Positions 44,001-55,900 of a DNA stretch of 64,000 nt are shown piece by piece. The DNA is from Antennarius striatus. Lineage: Eukaryota > Chordata > Actinopteri > Lophiiformes > Antennariidae. A model generated the notes under the pieces. It did not search any database. It was given only the letters and a program-made list of their open reading frames with translations, and was not told the DNA's origin. A program made the position numbers and the translations under genes. The stretch is from contig NC_090782.1 of assembly GCF_040054535.1 (NCBI RefSeq), positions 24,230,501-24,294,500 of the forward strand. Reading direction: 5' to 3'. Position 1 is the stretch's first letter, and every line of letters starts with the position of its first letter.

Positions 44001-45462
44001 CACTTGAATTTTCTCAATGCTGGCATTAAAAATCTTGAAAAAGTCACACAATAGAGAATTTTGAAGAAGGGTCTTGTTGTCGCTACCTCTGTCTGGGTGA
44101 TCATCAGCGTGTGTCTGCCAATGTGATTACCTGGTCTGTCCTAGATCCGTATCCCTGTCGGTCACCGGGGAAAGAATTAGCGCAGCGTTGGAGAAAATCA
44201 CCAGAGGTTTTCGTAGGTCCATATAAAAAGCTTTCACATACCACTCTGTTAACTAAAGAAACAGATAGATATTGTTTGTTTGACAGGATTGCACAAAAAG
44301 TACTGAATGGGTTTCCATGACAATAACAAGAATGGTTGAGCAGTCCCCTTTAATTATTTTCTAGGGCAGATGAATGCAGCTGGTTGTGGTTCTGGAGCTC
44401 ACCCAGTTGTCGGTGCAGTCTGCTCTCTGCTCCAGGCTCCTCTGTAGTCTCTCCCCAACCCCTCCTGCTCTCTGGAACTCCTCCACCAGGTCTTTGGTTC
44501 TCTTCAGCTCATCTGGTTCCACCACTGGTTCCAGGGCTCTGAGGTAGAGCTCACAGGTCTGCCGCAGGGGGGGAACAGGCAGACGGGGCAGTTCATTCTG
44601 CTGGATCAGGTTTCTGACAGCAACCAGGGTCACTGGTACTGGTTTCACCAACTGGTAGGGCTTCACTGTCCCCACCTCACAATGATAAATAATAAGCAGT
44701 ATTTTCATTAGCATTACTAGCATTAATCTCCAGTAACATGTAGAATTAACTGAAGGATACGTGTTTACAGATATTTGAGAACTCTCAGATAAGCCTGATA
44801 AGCAATGATGCTCTGAAATAACAGCAAGTGTTTCAGCATGACTTGAGGGCTTCACTCTTATTTATTCAGTTACAATCATCAGAAATGAAGGGTTGAATTA
44901 GAAAATGTTTTTTTAAAATTTTACTTATGCTTATTTGGGAACTCACAAGAATGTTGTCAGCACGCTCGGAAATAGCACAGCACATTTGGGTTATACTTTA
45001 TATCAGTAGTATCTCTAGGATTACTCATACAGTAGCATGAAGCCTGGCTCGTGTGCTGTCCTGCTACATAACACAAGTGGTTTTGGACCACTGTCAACTG
45101 AATGTCCATCAAGATTCTCTGGTAAGAAACAGAATTTATGGTTCACACAATTTTCATGACTTGTACAGAGCCGGGCAGGATCTTAATTTTACGAAGTGCC
45201 ATGTTATTTTTAAACCAGAAGTACTAGAACAAAATCTTTGAAAGGTTCCACCTTTGTCTCATCAGTCCAAAGAATATGTTATCAAAACTTGGGGATCATT
45301 ATATTGTTTTTTTTGTGAAAGTGACACATTTTCAAAAAATATATACGCACACATGTAGATTCACAGATGGACAGGTGTGTTCATTTGCTAAGCAAATATT
45401 GTGAAAGTAAAATTAACTGAGGGGTCTTTACTTACCAGACCTCTGTTGCAAAGTCTCAACAT
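35091..45462 (-). CDS. Carnitine O-acetyltransferase-like gene, unit A
   Basis: Thirteen coding exons on the minus strand: 45436-45462, 44403-44675, 43444-43497, 42332-42497, 41620-41794, 41083-41246, 40845-40945, 39858-39977, 39230-39352, 38813-38948, 36190-36252, 35727-35864 and 35091-35318. The product aligns with CRAT along its length: MLRLCNRGL presequence, [95 protein letters not shown], active-site [50 protein letters not shown] and AMLDMRTLL. The family moves acetyl groups between CoA and carnitine in mitochondria and peroxisomes. The exon for the WW...SSPG segment (about 39 residues) was not found between 43497 and 44403. Flanking phases (0, then 2 required) do not join without it, so the gene may be defective or the exon hidden. 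Introns carry LINE and Tc1 pieces. Confidence 0.78.
35370..35695 (+). mobile_element. Rex1-like LINE fragment in last intron of unit A
   Basis: The plus strand reads, with breaks, [18 protein letters not shown] and, around 35590-35640, [15 protein letters not shown]-like reverse transcriptase words. The same fragment is at 53200-53525 in unit C, so it predates the A/C duplication. Confidence 0.6.
36290..36533 (+). mobile_element. Tc1/mariner transposase 3' remnant (unit A)
   Basis: Words such as [20 protein letters not shown] match the C-terminal NPIENLWR.LK region of Tc1 transposases. In unit C the same element continues for about 200 bp more (54120-54560), so unit A has lost its end. Confidence 0.6.
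36540..38390 (-). mobile_element. Non-LTR LINE with endonuclease and RT fragments (unit A)
   Basis: The minus strand has an endonuclease-like piece at 37725-38015 ([16 protein letters not shown], typical of the APE fold) and scattered reverse transcriptase words upstream in the element. The matching part of unit C (55170-56520) preserves [16 protein letters not shown]. Probably a Jockey/I-type element; it is frame-broken. It lies in the intron between the 38813 and 36190 exons. Confidence 0.6.
39396..39433 (+). repeat. (CATC)n microsatellite, unit A
   Basis: About nine CATC units; the counterpart in unit C is near 58578-58616 and is interrupted by one CTTC unit. Confidence 0.85.
39490..39840 (-). 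mobile_element. LINE reverse transcriptase fragment (unit A)
   Basis: The minus strand encodes [20 protein letters not shown] and [20 protein letters not shown], a reverse transcriptase palm segment seen in many fish LINEs (pattern DLEKAFDRVP...LREYGV). The copy in unit C (58673-59280) extends further, with [12 protein letters not shown]. Confidence 0.7.
42719..43265 (+). mobile_element. Rex1-like LINE fragment (unit A)
   Basis: The plus strand encodes [68 protein letters not shown] and [10 protein letters not shown]. The counterpart at 62370-62943 in unit C keeps 27 more bases inside the reverse transcriptase frame. It lies in the intron between the 43444 and 42332 exons. Confidence 0.75.
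43735..43885 (-). other. Unidentified open stretch in CRAT-like intron
   Basis: About 50 codons read without interruption: [52 protein letters not shown]. Part is conserved in unit C (63423-63533). I know no match. It lies where the missing WW exon should be but does not resemble it. Confidence 0.3.
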
Positions 45463-45743
45463 TTTGCTTTCAGATCAACTCCAACAGGCAGTATTTGATT
45501 GATATTTATCCTTTGATTGTTTGAGGGCTAGAGAGGATTAACTACCTGGAAAAGTTCTTGCTGTATAAGAGGAGTTGATAACTCCTTCCTGCTTTGTTGA
45601 AAAAATATTACGAAAGACAAGTGACAAAAGCAGGAAAACAAGAGAACAGTTTGTCTTCTTTACACACATAGAAGGGACACCCAACTACGATGGATTACTC
45701 CCCTTAAACTAACAAGGAATCAACATTACATCAGCTCATCGTG

Positions 45744-46855
45744 CCAAAAGTTTGGACACACCTTCTCATTCAATACGTTTTCTTTATTTTCATGACTATT
45801 TACATTGTAAATTCTCACTGGAGGCATCAAAACCATGAACGAACATGTGGAGTTATGTACTTAATAAAAAAGGTGAAATAATGGAAAACACGTTTTATAT
45901 TCTAGTTTCTTCAAAGTAGCCAATTTTCCTCTGACGACTGCTTTACTCACTCTTGGTATTTTTTCGATGAGCTTCAAGTGGTAGTCTTCTGAAATGGTTT
46001 TCCATTCACAGGTGTGGCTTACCAGGATTAATTGGTAGAATTTCTTGCTTTATTGAGAGGGTTGGGACGATCAGTTGTGTTGTACGCCAACAGCTCTATT
46101 ACACAGCTGTTAAAATTCATATTTTGGCAAGAATCAATCAGCTAACTAATGAAAAACAAGAGCCTATCATTACTTTATGAAATGAAGGTCAGCCAGTCCA
46201 GAAAAACATTTGAGGACCCACCCAAAAAAGGAAGACCAAGTCACCTCTGCTTCTGAGAAGTTCATCCGAATCACCAGCCTCAGAAATCGCAAGTTAACAG
46301 CAGCTCAGATCAGAGACGAGATGAATGCCAGACAGAGTTAGCAGCAGACACATCTCTAGAACAACTGTTTAGAGGAGACTGCACAAATCAGGCCTTCATG
46401 GTCAAATAGCTGCTAGGAAACCACTGCTAAAGAGAGGCAACAAGCAGAAGAGATTTGTTTGGGCCAAGATACACAAAGAATGGACATTAGACCAGTGGAA
46501 ATCTGTGCTTTGGTCTGATTTGAGTCCAAATTCGAGATCTTTGGTTACAACCACCGTGTCGTTGTGAGATGCAGAAAAGGTGAACAGATGGATTCCATAT
46601 GTACCTGGTTCCCTCTGTGAGTCATGGGGGAGGAGGTGTGATGGTGTGGGGATGTTTTGCTGGTAACACTGTTGGGAATTATTCAAAGTGGAAGGCACAC
46701 TGAACTAGCATGGCTAGCACAGCATCCTGCGGCGACATGCCATCCCATCTTAATTGGGTTTAGTTCGACGATCATTTATTTTTCATTAGAACACTGACTC
46801 CAAACACACCTCCAGGCTGTCTGAGGGTTATTTGACCAAGAAGGCCGGTCCAAAA
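45744..46855 (+). mobile_element. Tc1/mariner transposon remnant
   Basis: Begins with the terminal-repeat-like ccaaaagtttggacacacct and carries, on the plus strand, transposase words: HISRTTVQRRLHKSGLHG, RKPLLKRGNKQKRFVWAK, HKEWTLDQWKSVLWSD and YLTKKAGPK. It contains frame breaks and is truncated on the right, where a SINE-like tail follows. Confidence 0.75.
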
Positions 46856-46857
46856 TT

Positions 46858-47030
46858 GATCGCAGGTGTTTGTTTGTGTGACTGTTAGTCTGCAGTTCAG
46901 TGTGACTCTGCGGAGCAATTGGTATCCCTCCTGGAGTGCCCCCCACCTCATGCCCAAGCCAACTGGAATAGGCTCCACCTTTCCACGACCCGCAACAGCG
47001 GTTGAAGCGATTAAGAAGATGGATTGATGC
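46858..47030 (+). repeat. SINE-like interspersed repeat
   Basis: The sequence gatcgcaggtgtttgtttgt, then gccaactggaataggctcca and cgacccgcaacagcggttga, matches the general fish retroposon tail; it directly follows the truncated Tc1 element. Confidence 0.5.
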
Positions 47031-47102
47031 TTCATCTCATTCCTCATCGGCTAAAGTTCCTTCTTTAACTCTTCTATAGAAGAGGAGATACGGACTAGAG
47101 CA

Positions 47103-47600
47103 ATGGTCCCCAACCCAAAGGGCCGCAGACCGGTCCGTGGGTCATTTGGTCCTGGGCCAAATAACCCACGGTGGTTGGGGACCGATGATCAAGGTAAGAA
47201 AAACTAATAAAACATCCGTTTTATTTTATTTTTTTATTTATTACGGAGTCTGAAAGAGGTTTTTATTTTTTAAAAGTGAAGTCTGTGCGGAATGACGCAC
47301 AGAGGAATGCGTGCGTCTGTCATACTTGACAGGTCTCAGTTACGTGACAGGTTATCAGCCACTACCCCTAAATTAAACGCCCACAACCGCGCCAGTGTTC
47401 TGGATTAAAGTTAAGGCAGATTATCCTGTCATCGCCCAAAAAGTACCAAAAACCCTGCTTCCATTTCCAACCTCCTGTCTCTGTGGAGTGGGATTTTCTG
47501 CAGTGACCATAAAGAAAACCAAACTGCGGAGAAAAACGGACGTCTGAAACACACTTCAGGTGTCATTGTCTCCCCTTATCACTAGATTAGCTGTTCCCAA
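47103..47600 (+). mobile_element. hAT transposon relic
   Basis: A hAT-type end (caatggtccccaaccc, with the inverse ggttggggaccg at 47173-47187) is followed by a short plus-strand segment LLSLCGVGFSAVTIKKTKLR, resembling the conserved C-terminus of hAT transposases. Most of the element is gone. Confidence 0.55.
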
Positions 47601-48272
47601 CCACTAATTTTCATTATTGTAATTATTATTATTGACTTGTTCACCCTTTTATTGGAAATGATCAGTATTTTTCCTATGTTGAATGCACTGATTGCAAGTT
47701 GCAATTTTTCAAAATAACCCTCATCAGTGGGGGAAAGGAGAGGACGAAAGTGTGTTCGTAGGATGAGAGAGAAGAGGAGCGCCAAGAGTAGAGATGTTAA
47801 ATGTTTGAACTGTGACACTGTTGAATAATGTAGGTAGTTCCTGGTGTGCTACACATACACATTAACTGTCAATGTCCATACACGGTAAGTTTTTTAAATG
47901 TCGGTTCGAGGGCATCAGAGCGTCAGAACGGATCTGGAACTCTGTCAGGAGAATTAAAAATTCCATGACAGACATGTGGTCATGCGTCATTTCCTCTGAT
48001 ATCATCATCAAGTTTCTCTGATGTGTGAGATTCAATTCAGAACCAGTTTCTAAGGCTCCTGTAGTCCGAGCCCAACATGAGGTGGGACAACTGATTTTAT
48101 CAAGACTTCTTACAGTGATAATCGACTTGACAAGGACTAAATGGCAGAATGGAGTATTGCCTGGAATGATACGCACCATCTTTGAATTCCAGACATGTTC
48201 TTCCATAGCTTTCTTCATTAAATCAACCTTCTCTGAGTTCTGTGAAAATAGAGAGAGTAAAAAAACTTGTTT

Positions 48273-48420
48273 CTTGCAATTGGTCGATGAGAGAGGACAT
48301 GAAGATAGTTGGTGTGAGAGAAGAGGATGCAGAAAAGAGGATTCGATGGAGGCAATTGATTCGCTGTGGCGACCCCTGAAGGGAAAAGCCCAACGGAAAA
48401 GAAGAAGACTTGCAATTGGT
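48273..48420 (+). mobile_element. LINE-tail insertion with 12-bp target duplication
   Basis: A 124-bp insert (48285-48408: ggacatgaagatagttggtg ... cgctgtggcgacccctgaag) is flanked by perfect repeats cttgcaattggt (48273-48284 and 48409-48420). Units A and C have an empty site at the same place. It is typical of a severely 5'-truncated retroposon. Confidence 0.8.
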
Positions 48421-48429
48421 TGATGTTTT

Positions 48430-49320
48430 ATAATTGGGTATAGCAACTTGCTATAATAACTTTATGAGATACACCCGGTTTGGTTGGTTGGACCCCCATT
48501 TGCCTTCAGAACTGCCTTAATCTTATGTGTCATAGATTCAACATTGAACTGGAAACATTCCAGTTTGGTCTACCTTGACATGATAGCATCATGCAGAGGC
48601 TGCAGATTTGTCGGCTGCACATCCATAGTTAGAATCTCCCATTGCACCACATTCCAAAGGTGTTCTATTGGATTGAGATGTGGTGACTGTGGAGACCATT
48701 AGAGTTCAGTGAACTCATGTTCTAGAAAACCAGTCTGAGATGATTGGAGCTTATGACATGGTGTTATACTGCTGGAAGTAGCCTTCAAGAGATGGGTTCA
48801 CTGTGGTCACAAAGGGATGGACATGGTCAGCAACAAGACTCAGGTAGACTGTGGCGTAACAATGATGCTCAGTTGTCACTGAGGGCCCCAAAGTGTGCCA
48901 AAAAAAATTCCCAACAACATTACACCACCAGGAGCTTGAACCATTGATGCACGGCAGGATAGATCCATGCTTTCTTGTTTTTGATGCCAAATTCTGTTGC
49001 AGCAGACATCCAGACTCATCAGACTAGTAAATCCTAGAGATGGTCGTGCGTGAAAATCCCAGTAGATCAGCAGTTTCTGGGTAATTCAGCAGTTTCTGAA
49101 TTATCCAGACCAGCTGGTCTGGTACCAACAACAACGACACGTTCAAAGTCATTTAAATAACCTTTCTTCTCCATTCCAGTGCTTGGCTTGAACTGCAGCA
49201 GTCTTGACCATGTCTACATGCTTAAATGCATTGAGTTGCCGTCACATGATTGGCTGATTAGAAATTTGCGTTAACGAGCCGTTGGACAGGTGTACCTGAT
49301 AAAGTGGCTGGTGAGTGTAC
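48430..49320 (-). mobile_element. Tc1/mariner transposon remnant in unit B
   Basis: The minus strand has HGSILPCINGSSSWWCNVVG, FFWHTLGPSVTTEHHC, VADHVHPFVTTVNPSLEGYF and other Tc1 transposase words. The right end aaagtggctggtgagtgta matches the known terminal repeat of a widespread fish Tc1 family. The element is frame-broken and its left terminal repeat is eroded. Confidence 0.75.
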
Positions 49321-50579
49321 ATCATCAGCTCTTTACTCCCTGAACCAAAGGTGGTTCCAGTGCTGTGCATTGTATAAAGAATAAACCTGTCCTGACAACC
49401 AGGCTTAGGACAACCCGAGATAAACACAAGAAAAATCTTGATAGCACTGTAAATCATTATTATCATAAGATTTGTTGAGTGAATGGCTTGGACTATCATC
49501 AGAACTGTTTCTGAGGGTCATCAAAAGCCTTGACGAAGGCAACTGAGGTCCTTGTGTTTGAATTGATTGATGTTAAACGGCCCAGTTTGAACCTACGGAG
49601 GGAGACAGGTTCCTGTATTGAGCAGCACTGATGGTGAATCCTGACAAAATAGAGGAGGGAGAAGTTTTCAACAAACTGTCCTCCAACACATCCACTGAAA
49701 CAAATACGGTTGTTCTACAAACTCAGCATTCTTTTTCACTGTGGCCTGATTCTAGGAACAACATAGAAGCTTTTTACAACATGTTCATCTCCTTAAACGG
49801 ACATAAGACCCCTTGCTGATGTCGTACTCAAACATTAAACCTCAAAAACCTAGAGAGAAAAATCCCAAATCAGCAAGTAATCTATATATCCATGACGACT
49901 GACAGACTCACCTGTAGTAGGCAAGCTGAAACGGCATCTGCATGAAAGCATCGGGGCTCACCTTGAGAACCTTTAGAACATTTTTCCAAGAGCGGTTGAA
50001 CACACTATCACTCACATCCAGGTTCTGGACCAGTCTGTGGTGGGACGGGGAGAATTTTTGAGGGAGGGTGAAAACTCATTTCATTGATATGAATGAAAAC
50101 AGATCCAGAGAGGAATCACCTGCATGGACTTATCAAACCAGCGGTTCCCACTGTTCCACTGGCTGCCTCCTCCATGCAACCTCTGGTGGTATTTGTCATT
50201 AGACACTGGGGGCATGGCTCCATCCAGACAAACTGTGAAGATGCTGCTTTCTATAGTTGACACTGATTGTCTGTTGGTCTCATCTAGACAGGCACTCAAA
50301 ACAATCATCAACAAAACAGTGATTAATCGATCAATCAGATTGTGACATTGGGACCTTCTTGTGAATGGAAATAAAGCCTCACTCAGTTCAGACCAGCTAA
50401 AGTAAGTTACATTTTTGATATTTCATTAGTAGATGTTTGATGTTGGTTTAAATTCGGCCTTATTGTTTTAATAACTTCAACTTTAAATAATACCAATTGT
50501 CTATAAAATTGTTATAAGTACACCTCTACAGAACATTGTATCCCTATTAACATGAGGACCAGCTTTCCACCATTCATCG

Positions 50580-50845
50580 CCAGTTCGTTTGTACTGCTTG
50601 TCAGTATCCACACCTTGGCTCTCTTGAACTCGCACCTTGACTTTTTGATAACTCTGTTCTCTCCGTGTTCCAGTCCCGGTCTGCTGCCTGTTGGACTATT
50701 ACCATTCCAGCCGCCTGCTTGCTTTCTCATCTCCTGCTGATTTACCTGCTCAGCCTGATCATCTGGTTCATCATCGCATCACATTCGTTGTTAAAAAAAT
50801 CTATTTTTCCCTTTTACCTGATGTCTGCGCATTTGGGTCCTACAG
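50580..50845 (+). mobile_element. LTR-like fragment, probably Ty3/Gypsy
   Basis: A C/T-rich stretch ending in cttttacctgatgtctgcgc and then tttgggtcctaca resembles the 3' end of fish Gypsy long terminal repeats. Only a fragment is present and the family call is tentative. Confidence 0.35.
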
Positions 50846-51959
50846 TAAACCTCGACAGCCCAAGGTTAGACCTGAGGTCTTTGTTCAGCTCAGACACCCT
50901 ACACCCGAGCAAGAGTTGTCAATGTATTTGTTGAGAGAAACTGCTCCTGATGTTTACCCACGTCAGTATTTAATCTTGCAAGGAGAATTTCAAAAAGGTA
51001 CAATGTTGTTGAAGATTAAAAGCCCTTGTGACACGAATCACAACCACATTGATTCCAAAACACCCATAAATTGCTGTGGGTAAGAGTGTAAGACCTGTAG
51101 GAAAACAACTGTTGACATATTGTAGTCCATGGTTAAATAGAGCGCAATCAGGATTAACATTTTGTGACCAGGGGATTATGACAGCAGTTTTCACTTTCCA
51201 GTGTCCCTTCACTGATGAAGGGGCATCCACCTACACTGAATGTTCCCCATCATTTATATGTGTTGCTCATAACCCTGCACTTCATCTTGACTCAGACCAG
51301 GACGTCTGCCATGAATGTTGTCAGGTTCAAGCAACCTAAAAACTCACACAAAAAGGAAAAGACAACAGTTGCATGTTTTACTCGCGAGGAGAACGGACAG
51401 AGATGTGATCAGTTACAGATCTCCACCCCGTTCTCAACATTTCTCTGCCGAACCCTCTTTTTATTTCATTTGGGCAGTCCCTGTTTACAATGTGTCCTAA
51501 AGGATGGAGGACAAAAATATCAACAATGCACCATCTACGGTATACTGTAACAAGAGTAGAACCCTTTTCTTTATATGGTATTGTCTTTATTTTCGGCAGG
51601 TCAAGGTTTACATCTTAAACTAGTCATCAGCTGCTACCTCAGCTGTGATCTTTTTGACCCCTACCTAAACATCAAGTCAAGGCATAGCAAGACACTCACA
51701 CACAAATCCTTTATTGGTTCAAAAATGAAAATGAGTAAATATGGGATAACATATGTACATAAATCTAACAAATGTTGCATCATTTGCACTGGAACTCTAA
51801 CACTAGCAATCCTGCAATTAAAATATTGTCACCAATGACTGGATCATGGTTACTACCAACCATAACTGGCTAATATGGAGTCCAAGTGTCCGCAACAATA
51901 CTGTCTACTCGTGGTTGCAATAATAAATCAGCATAATTTTCCAAGGATGAGCATAACTT

Positions 51960-52190
51960 GCAAGTTTTATTTATAAAGTACTTATTACATGAGCAGATAT
52001 TTCAAAGCACTTATATAGACAAAGAAACCCAACAAAACCTTCCATAGCAAGCATAAGCAACAGTGCTGGGGAAAAACTCCCTCACTGAGAAAGAATTTTT
52101 GGGCAGGACCCAGACTCTGAGGGTGGACATCCCCCTTGACCGGTTGGGTGGAAAAGAAATGCAATGCAGATAGAGACAGGGCAAGTAAAA
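51960..52190. repeat. Teleost interspersed repeat
   Basis: Landmarks such as aaaaactccctcactgagaa and cttgaccggttgggtgg belong to a repeat I recognise from fish intergenic DNA; I cannot name its family. Confidence 0.45.
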
Positions 52191-52921
52191 AGAGACAGAT
52201 AGAGTGGCAGACAGGCACTAGTGATTTGAGATCACTGTATTGGCAAAACTAAATCCTTGCATACAGCTTCCTCCGTTATTCTTTTGGGATGCATAAACGT
52301 CATGTTGTGATCAATAAATCAGGCACAATCAACTCCTGTTTCTTGTGCCTGTAGTTAGTCTGAATGGCGCCCCATTGGGCTTCGAACTGTTTGGGGCAAA
52401 TGTGCCGAAAACTGTTTCATTATTCAGCGTCCCGTTCATTGAGAAATCTCTTTTTATGATTGTGGGTCAAAATTAAGTGTTATTCATCATTGGAAATCCC
52501 CTGTTGTGAAAAAGCTAAATGATGGAATCATTTGTAAAGATGTCATGGAAGAATATTGACATTTAATGGGCATACATTGTCAAAATAAATACTTTTTTAA
52601 TATTATCAGGAATGACATAACTTTGGGATAATTAATAAAACAATATTGCCAGATTGAGGAAGTTGTCATTTTTGAAGTTTCATCTCCTCCAAGACACTGG
52701 TCAACATTTTACAAAGAAAGACAAAGAAGTTAAATTTAGGTTAAGAAACCCACTCTCAGTAACGCAAGCAGAATATAGTGTGATGTCATGGTGATGCACC
52801 TGAACAAGTTTAAATGTGTGACAAGACATAAGAATCAAACATGTCCACACTTTTATAACAAGGATATCAATCAAAGGTTGAAGATGAAATGTCTCACGTA
52901 TGTGTCATCACATCCATTCGC

Positions 52922-55900
52922 CTAGAAACATTCAAGTGTGATGTTGTTTTCCAGCAGGGTCCTCATGTCCAGCATCGCGTCCTCCACGGCTCGCAGCAGA
53001 TTTGCTGCTTTATTGTTTGTGCAGGTCTTGGAACCGTGTAAGTAGAACACTGTGAAGTCGAATTGTTCGTTGAAGGTACTGTAACACATGCTGTATGCAT
53101 TGAAGTCTTCAGATGCCATAAATGATGTACATCCAACCTTGGATGTCACCTTGTGGTGAAAGGCAGTGGTGAAAAAGAAGGGGTTAGTTAACCATCATCA
53201 TCACTGTCCCCAAGAAGCCGGCAGTAGACAGTTTCAATGACTACCACCCTGTTGCACTTTACAAACTGGTCTTAACACAACTGCCTGTCTACCTACAATC
53301 CTAGACCCTCATCGGTTTGCCACAAGGCAAACCCTTCCACCAAGGATGCCATCACTATAGCATTAGACTGCGCTGAGCCATCGCGAGCACCTGGGGATCT
53401 CCGTGATGATGCTCCTCCTGGACTGCAGCTCAGCTTTTAATATCATCCCGGAGCTCCTAGTTGAGAAACTTTCTCATCTGGGTCTCACCACCTACTTAAT
53501 CACTACCTTGTAGAACAGCGACTATTGTATATTTTAGTATATTTTGGTTGTCATTACCTGAGATGTCACAAGCTTGTAGTCAAACACTTTGAAGAAGGAA
53601 CTGTCTGTGAAGATTCCTGGGATGGAGATGTTCTCCTCAGCAGCCAAAGCCTTCAGCATGAAGAGATGGGTTGTAATGGCCTGTCCACGACTTGCCTTTA
53701 AGATGGAGACAGTTCAGGATGTAACGTGAGCCACTAGAGAAGCCACCATTGATTCACAACAGAAGACTCAATAGATGTGTTCAAAGACATGATTTCCTTA
53801 TAGTAATGTTGATGTTATACACCATTGTTGATAGTGTAGGTAGTTTTGTTGTGCTACACTCTGTACCACTGCATACAGACATTCAAGTCAGAACCAGTTT
53901 CTAAAGCTCCTGTGGTCCGAGCCCAACTTGAGGTGGGACAACTGATTGTATCAAGACTTACATAATCGACTGAACAAGGACTAAATGACAGAATGGAGTG
54001 TTGCCTGGAATGATACTCACTTTCTTTGCATTCCAGACATGTTCTTCCAAAGCTTTATTCATTAAATGAGCCCTGTCGGAATTCTGTGTAAATAGAGGGA
54101 AAAAACTCATCACTTGCAATTGGACCATGCTGGGGTATAGAATGGTTTATAGCACAAAATTGGACTATTCAATGAGTCTTGATGTAAATCCTGTTGAAAA
54201 TTTGTGTAGGAAGCTCAAACATGCCATCTGGAGAGGATGTCCTTCAAACCCAACCGGAGCAGTTTGCTCAAATACCTGTTGACAGGTGCAGCATTCTCAC
54301 TGACAGGTATAGAAATAATTTGATTGCCTCAAAAGGTTGTTCAACAAAATATTAAGTTAATGGTGCCATCATTTTTGTCCAGGCATGTTTTGTTTTTTAA
54401 ATGAATCTGTTGATACAAAATTCAAAAGCAATGTCTGAGTTTTATTGGTTAATTTTCAGTAAATTTGTGTCAATTGTTACTTTTGTATATTACTTATTTC
54501 CGTGACCATTGTGAGGTTTTCTTTCATTGAAAGAGGGGTACCAACAATTTTGTTTACCTACAACCCTAGACTGCAAGTAATGGATGGTGTGTATAGATCT
54601 ACAGTCTTCTTTTACTTTGAGTCCCTTGCAATCTTAGATATCTTAGCAATCTTAGTTGCTGAATGACTTAGGCACTGTTTGGTCTGTCCTCAGAGTGGTG
54701 GATCCTCAGCAATCGGTGACCTCTGTGTGCTTCATCGGCTGGTGGTGACTCGCTCTACTGGATGGATCGGCATGCCTTTGTTATACATTTATTGTTACTG
54801 TTATTGTTACTGTTATTATTATTGTGTTGTTAATCTGTACATGCGGTATCTATTGCTTCGTCTGTCCACTCCTGGAAGAGGGGTCCCTCCTCTGCAGTCT
54901 TCCTGAGGTTTCTCCCATCCATTTTTTCCCCTGTTAAAAGGGTTTCTGGGGGGAGTTGTTCCTTATCCGATGCGAGGGTCGCACTGCTTGCAGTGCACAA
55001 AGGTCAGAGGGATATCGTCCATGTGCAGATTGTAAAGCCCTTTGAGACATTGCTTGTGAATCTGGGCTATATAAAAATAAATAAACTTGAAACTTGATAT
55101 CATTCTGTCAGTGTCTGGCACACGATACAACTGATGGGGTCGGCTCAGCCAGGTCCTGGGGGGCGTTGTAGCATTCTAACAGATGGAGCATTGTCTGTAC
55201 AACTGCACAGCATCACGTGTCCTCTGTGAGATAGTTCCATGTCTTCAGCAGTGCTTTGCACCTCCCCTGCTCTACTCGCAGTCTGTTGAGGGTCTTCCAG
55301 GTCGTCCATGGGAGGTTGTGTCCTCTGGCGAGGAATTCACTACGTGTTATTCCTCTCTCCGTCCATTCTTGGTTCGGGTGTTGGGTTGGTGCCATTCCAC
55401 CCTTGACATGTTGGTTCTGGCCGATTCCTTGGTAGACTGAAGAGGGGGGACTGTGTGCAGGAAACTGGCTCTGGATTTTAGTCTGGATGGGGGTGCTGTA
55501 TGTCCGTACAGGGGGTGCCTCATATCAGATTCCTGTGCTCTCCACTCATCTTGTGCAACGATGGAGCGTCTCATGTGAGGGGGAGAGCAATGCCGGCCAG
55601 TGTGTAGAGGCACTGGATTGGCGTGGCGTTGTCTTTAGGCAGCCCATGATGATGCGGCAGGTGTCGCCAATTTGGTGTGGTGGGTGGGGCTCCGGCTTGA
55701 GCATGCATACGCAGCCATGGAGAAACACAGGGCTAGGGCTGTGGTACGGATGCTTGTTGGATCAGCATCCCACTTTAAGTTCACCAGTTTACGCAACATA
55801 TTTTGTAGGAGTTGACATTGGCTTTGGTGTTGTGAAGGTGGGTTTTGAAGGAAAGGTTCCTGTCTAGTGTGACTTGGAGGTACACAGGAAGGGGATGATT

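Larger units (their letters stand above)
45463..48176. other. Transposon-filled spacer between CRAT-like units A and B
   Basis: After the unit A start exon the sequence is AT-rich, then holds a Tc1 element, a SINE-like tail, a hAT relic and intron-like sequence of unit B from about 47820. No host exon was seen. Confidence 0.55.
48177..50283 (-). pseudogene. CRAT-like pseudogene, unit B (mosaic, four exons)
   Basis: Four exons homologous to units A and C are visible: 50120-50283 (DETNRQ...RWFDKSMQ), 49912-50034 (VSPDAFMQMPFQLAYYR), 49505-49640 (IHHQCCSIQEPVSLRR) and 48177-48239 (NSEKVDLMKKAMEEHVWN). The exons for the active-site His and the PLPMP segment are absent, because the first two listed exons are joined by a short interval (50035-50119). 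The donor after 49505 is TT instead of GT. No 5' exons or last two exons were found. A Tc1 element interrupts the intron before the last listed exon. The first exon is almost identical to unit A, whereas the next is far more diverged, so the unit is a patchwork. Confidence 0.8.
50284..52921. other. Spacer between CRAT-like units B and C
   Basis: Homology to unit A stops near 50357. The region holds an LTR-like end (about 50580-50845), unidentified open stretches (50691-51083 and 51076-51339, plus strand) and an interspersed repeat near 51960-52190. From about 52620 the sequence resembles the 3' flank of unit A. No supported host exon was seen. Confidence 0.5.

Noticed and set aside
44101-44330. 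Possible retroviral-type coding piece
   Set aside because: Weak resemblance only; not enough to assign it to any element.
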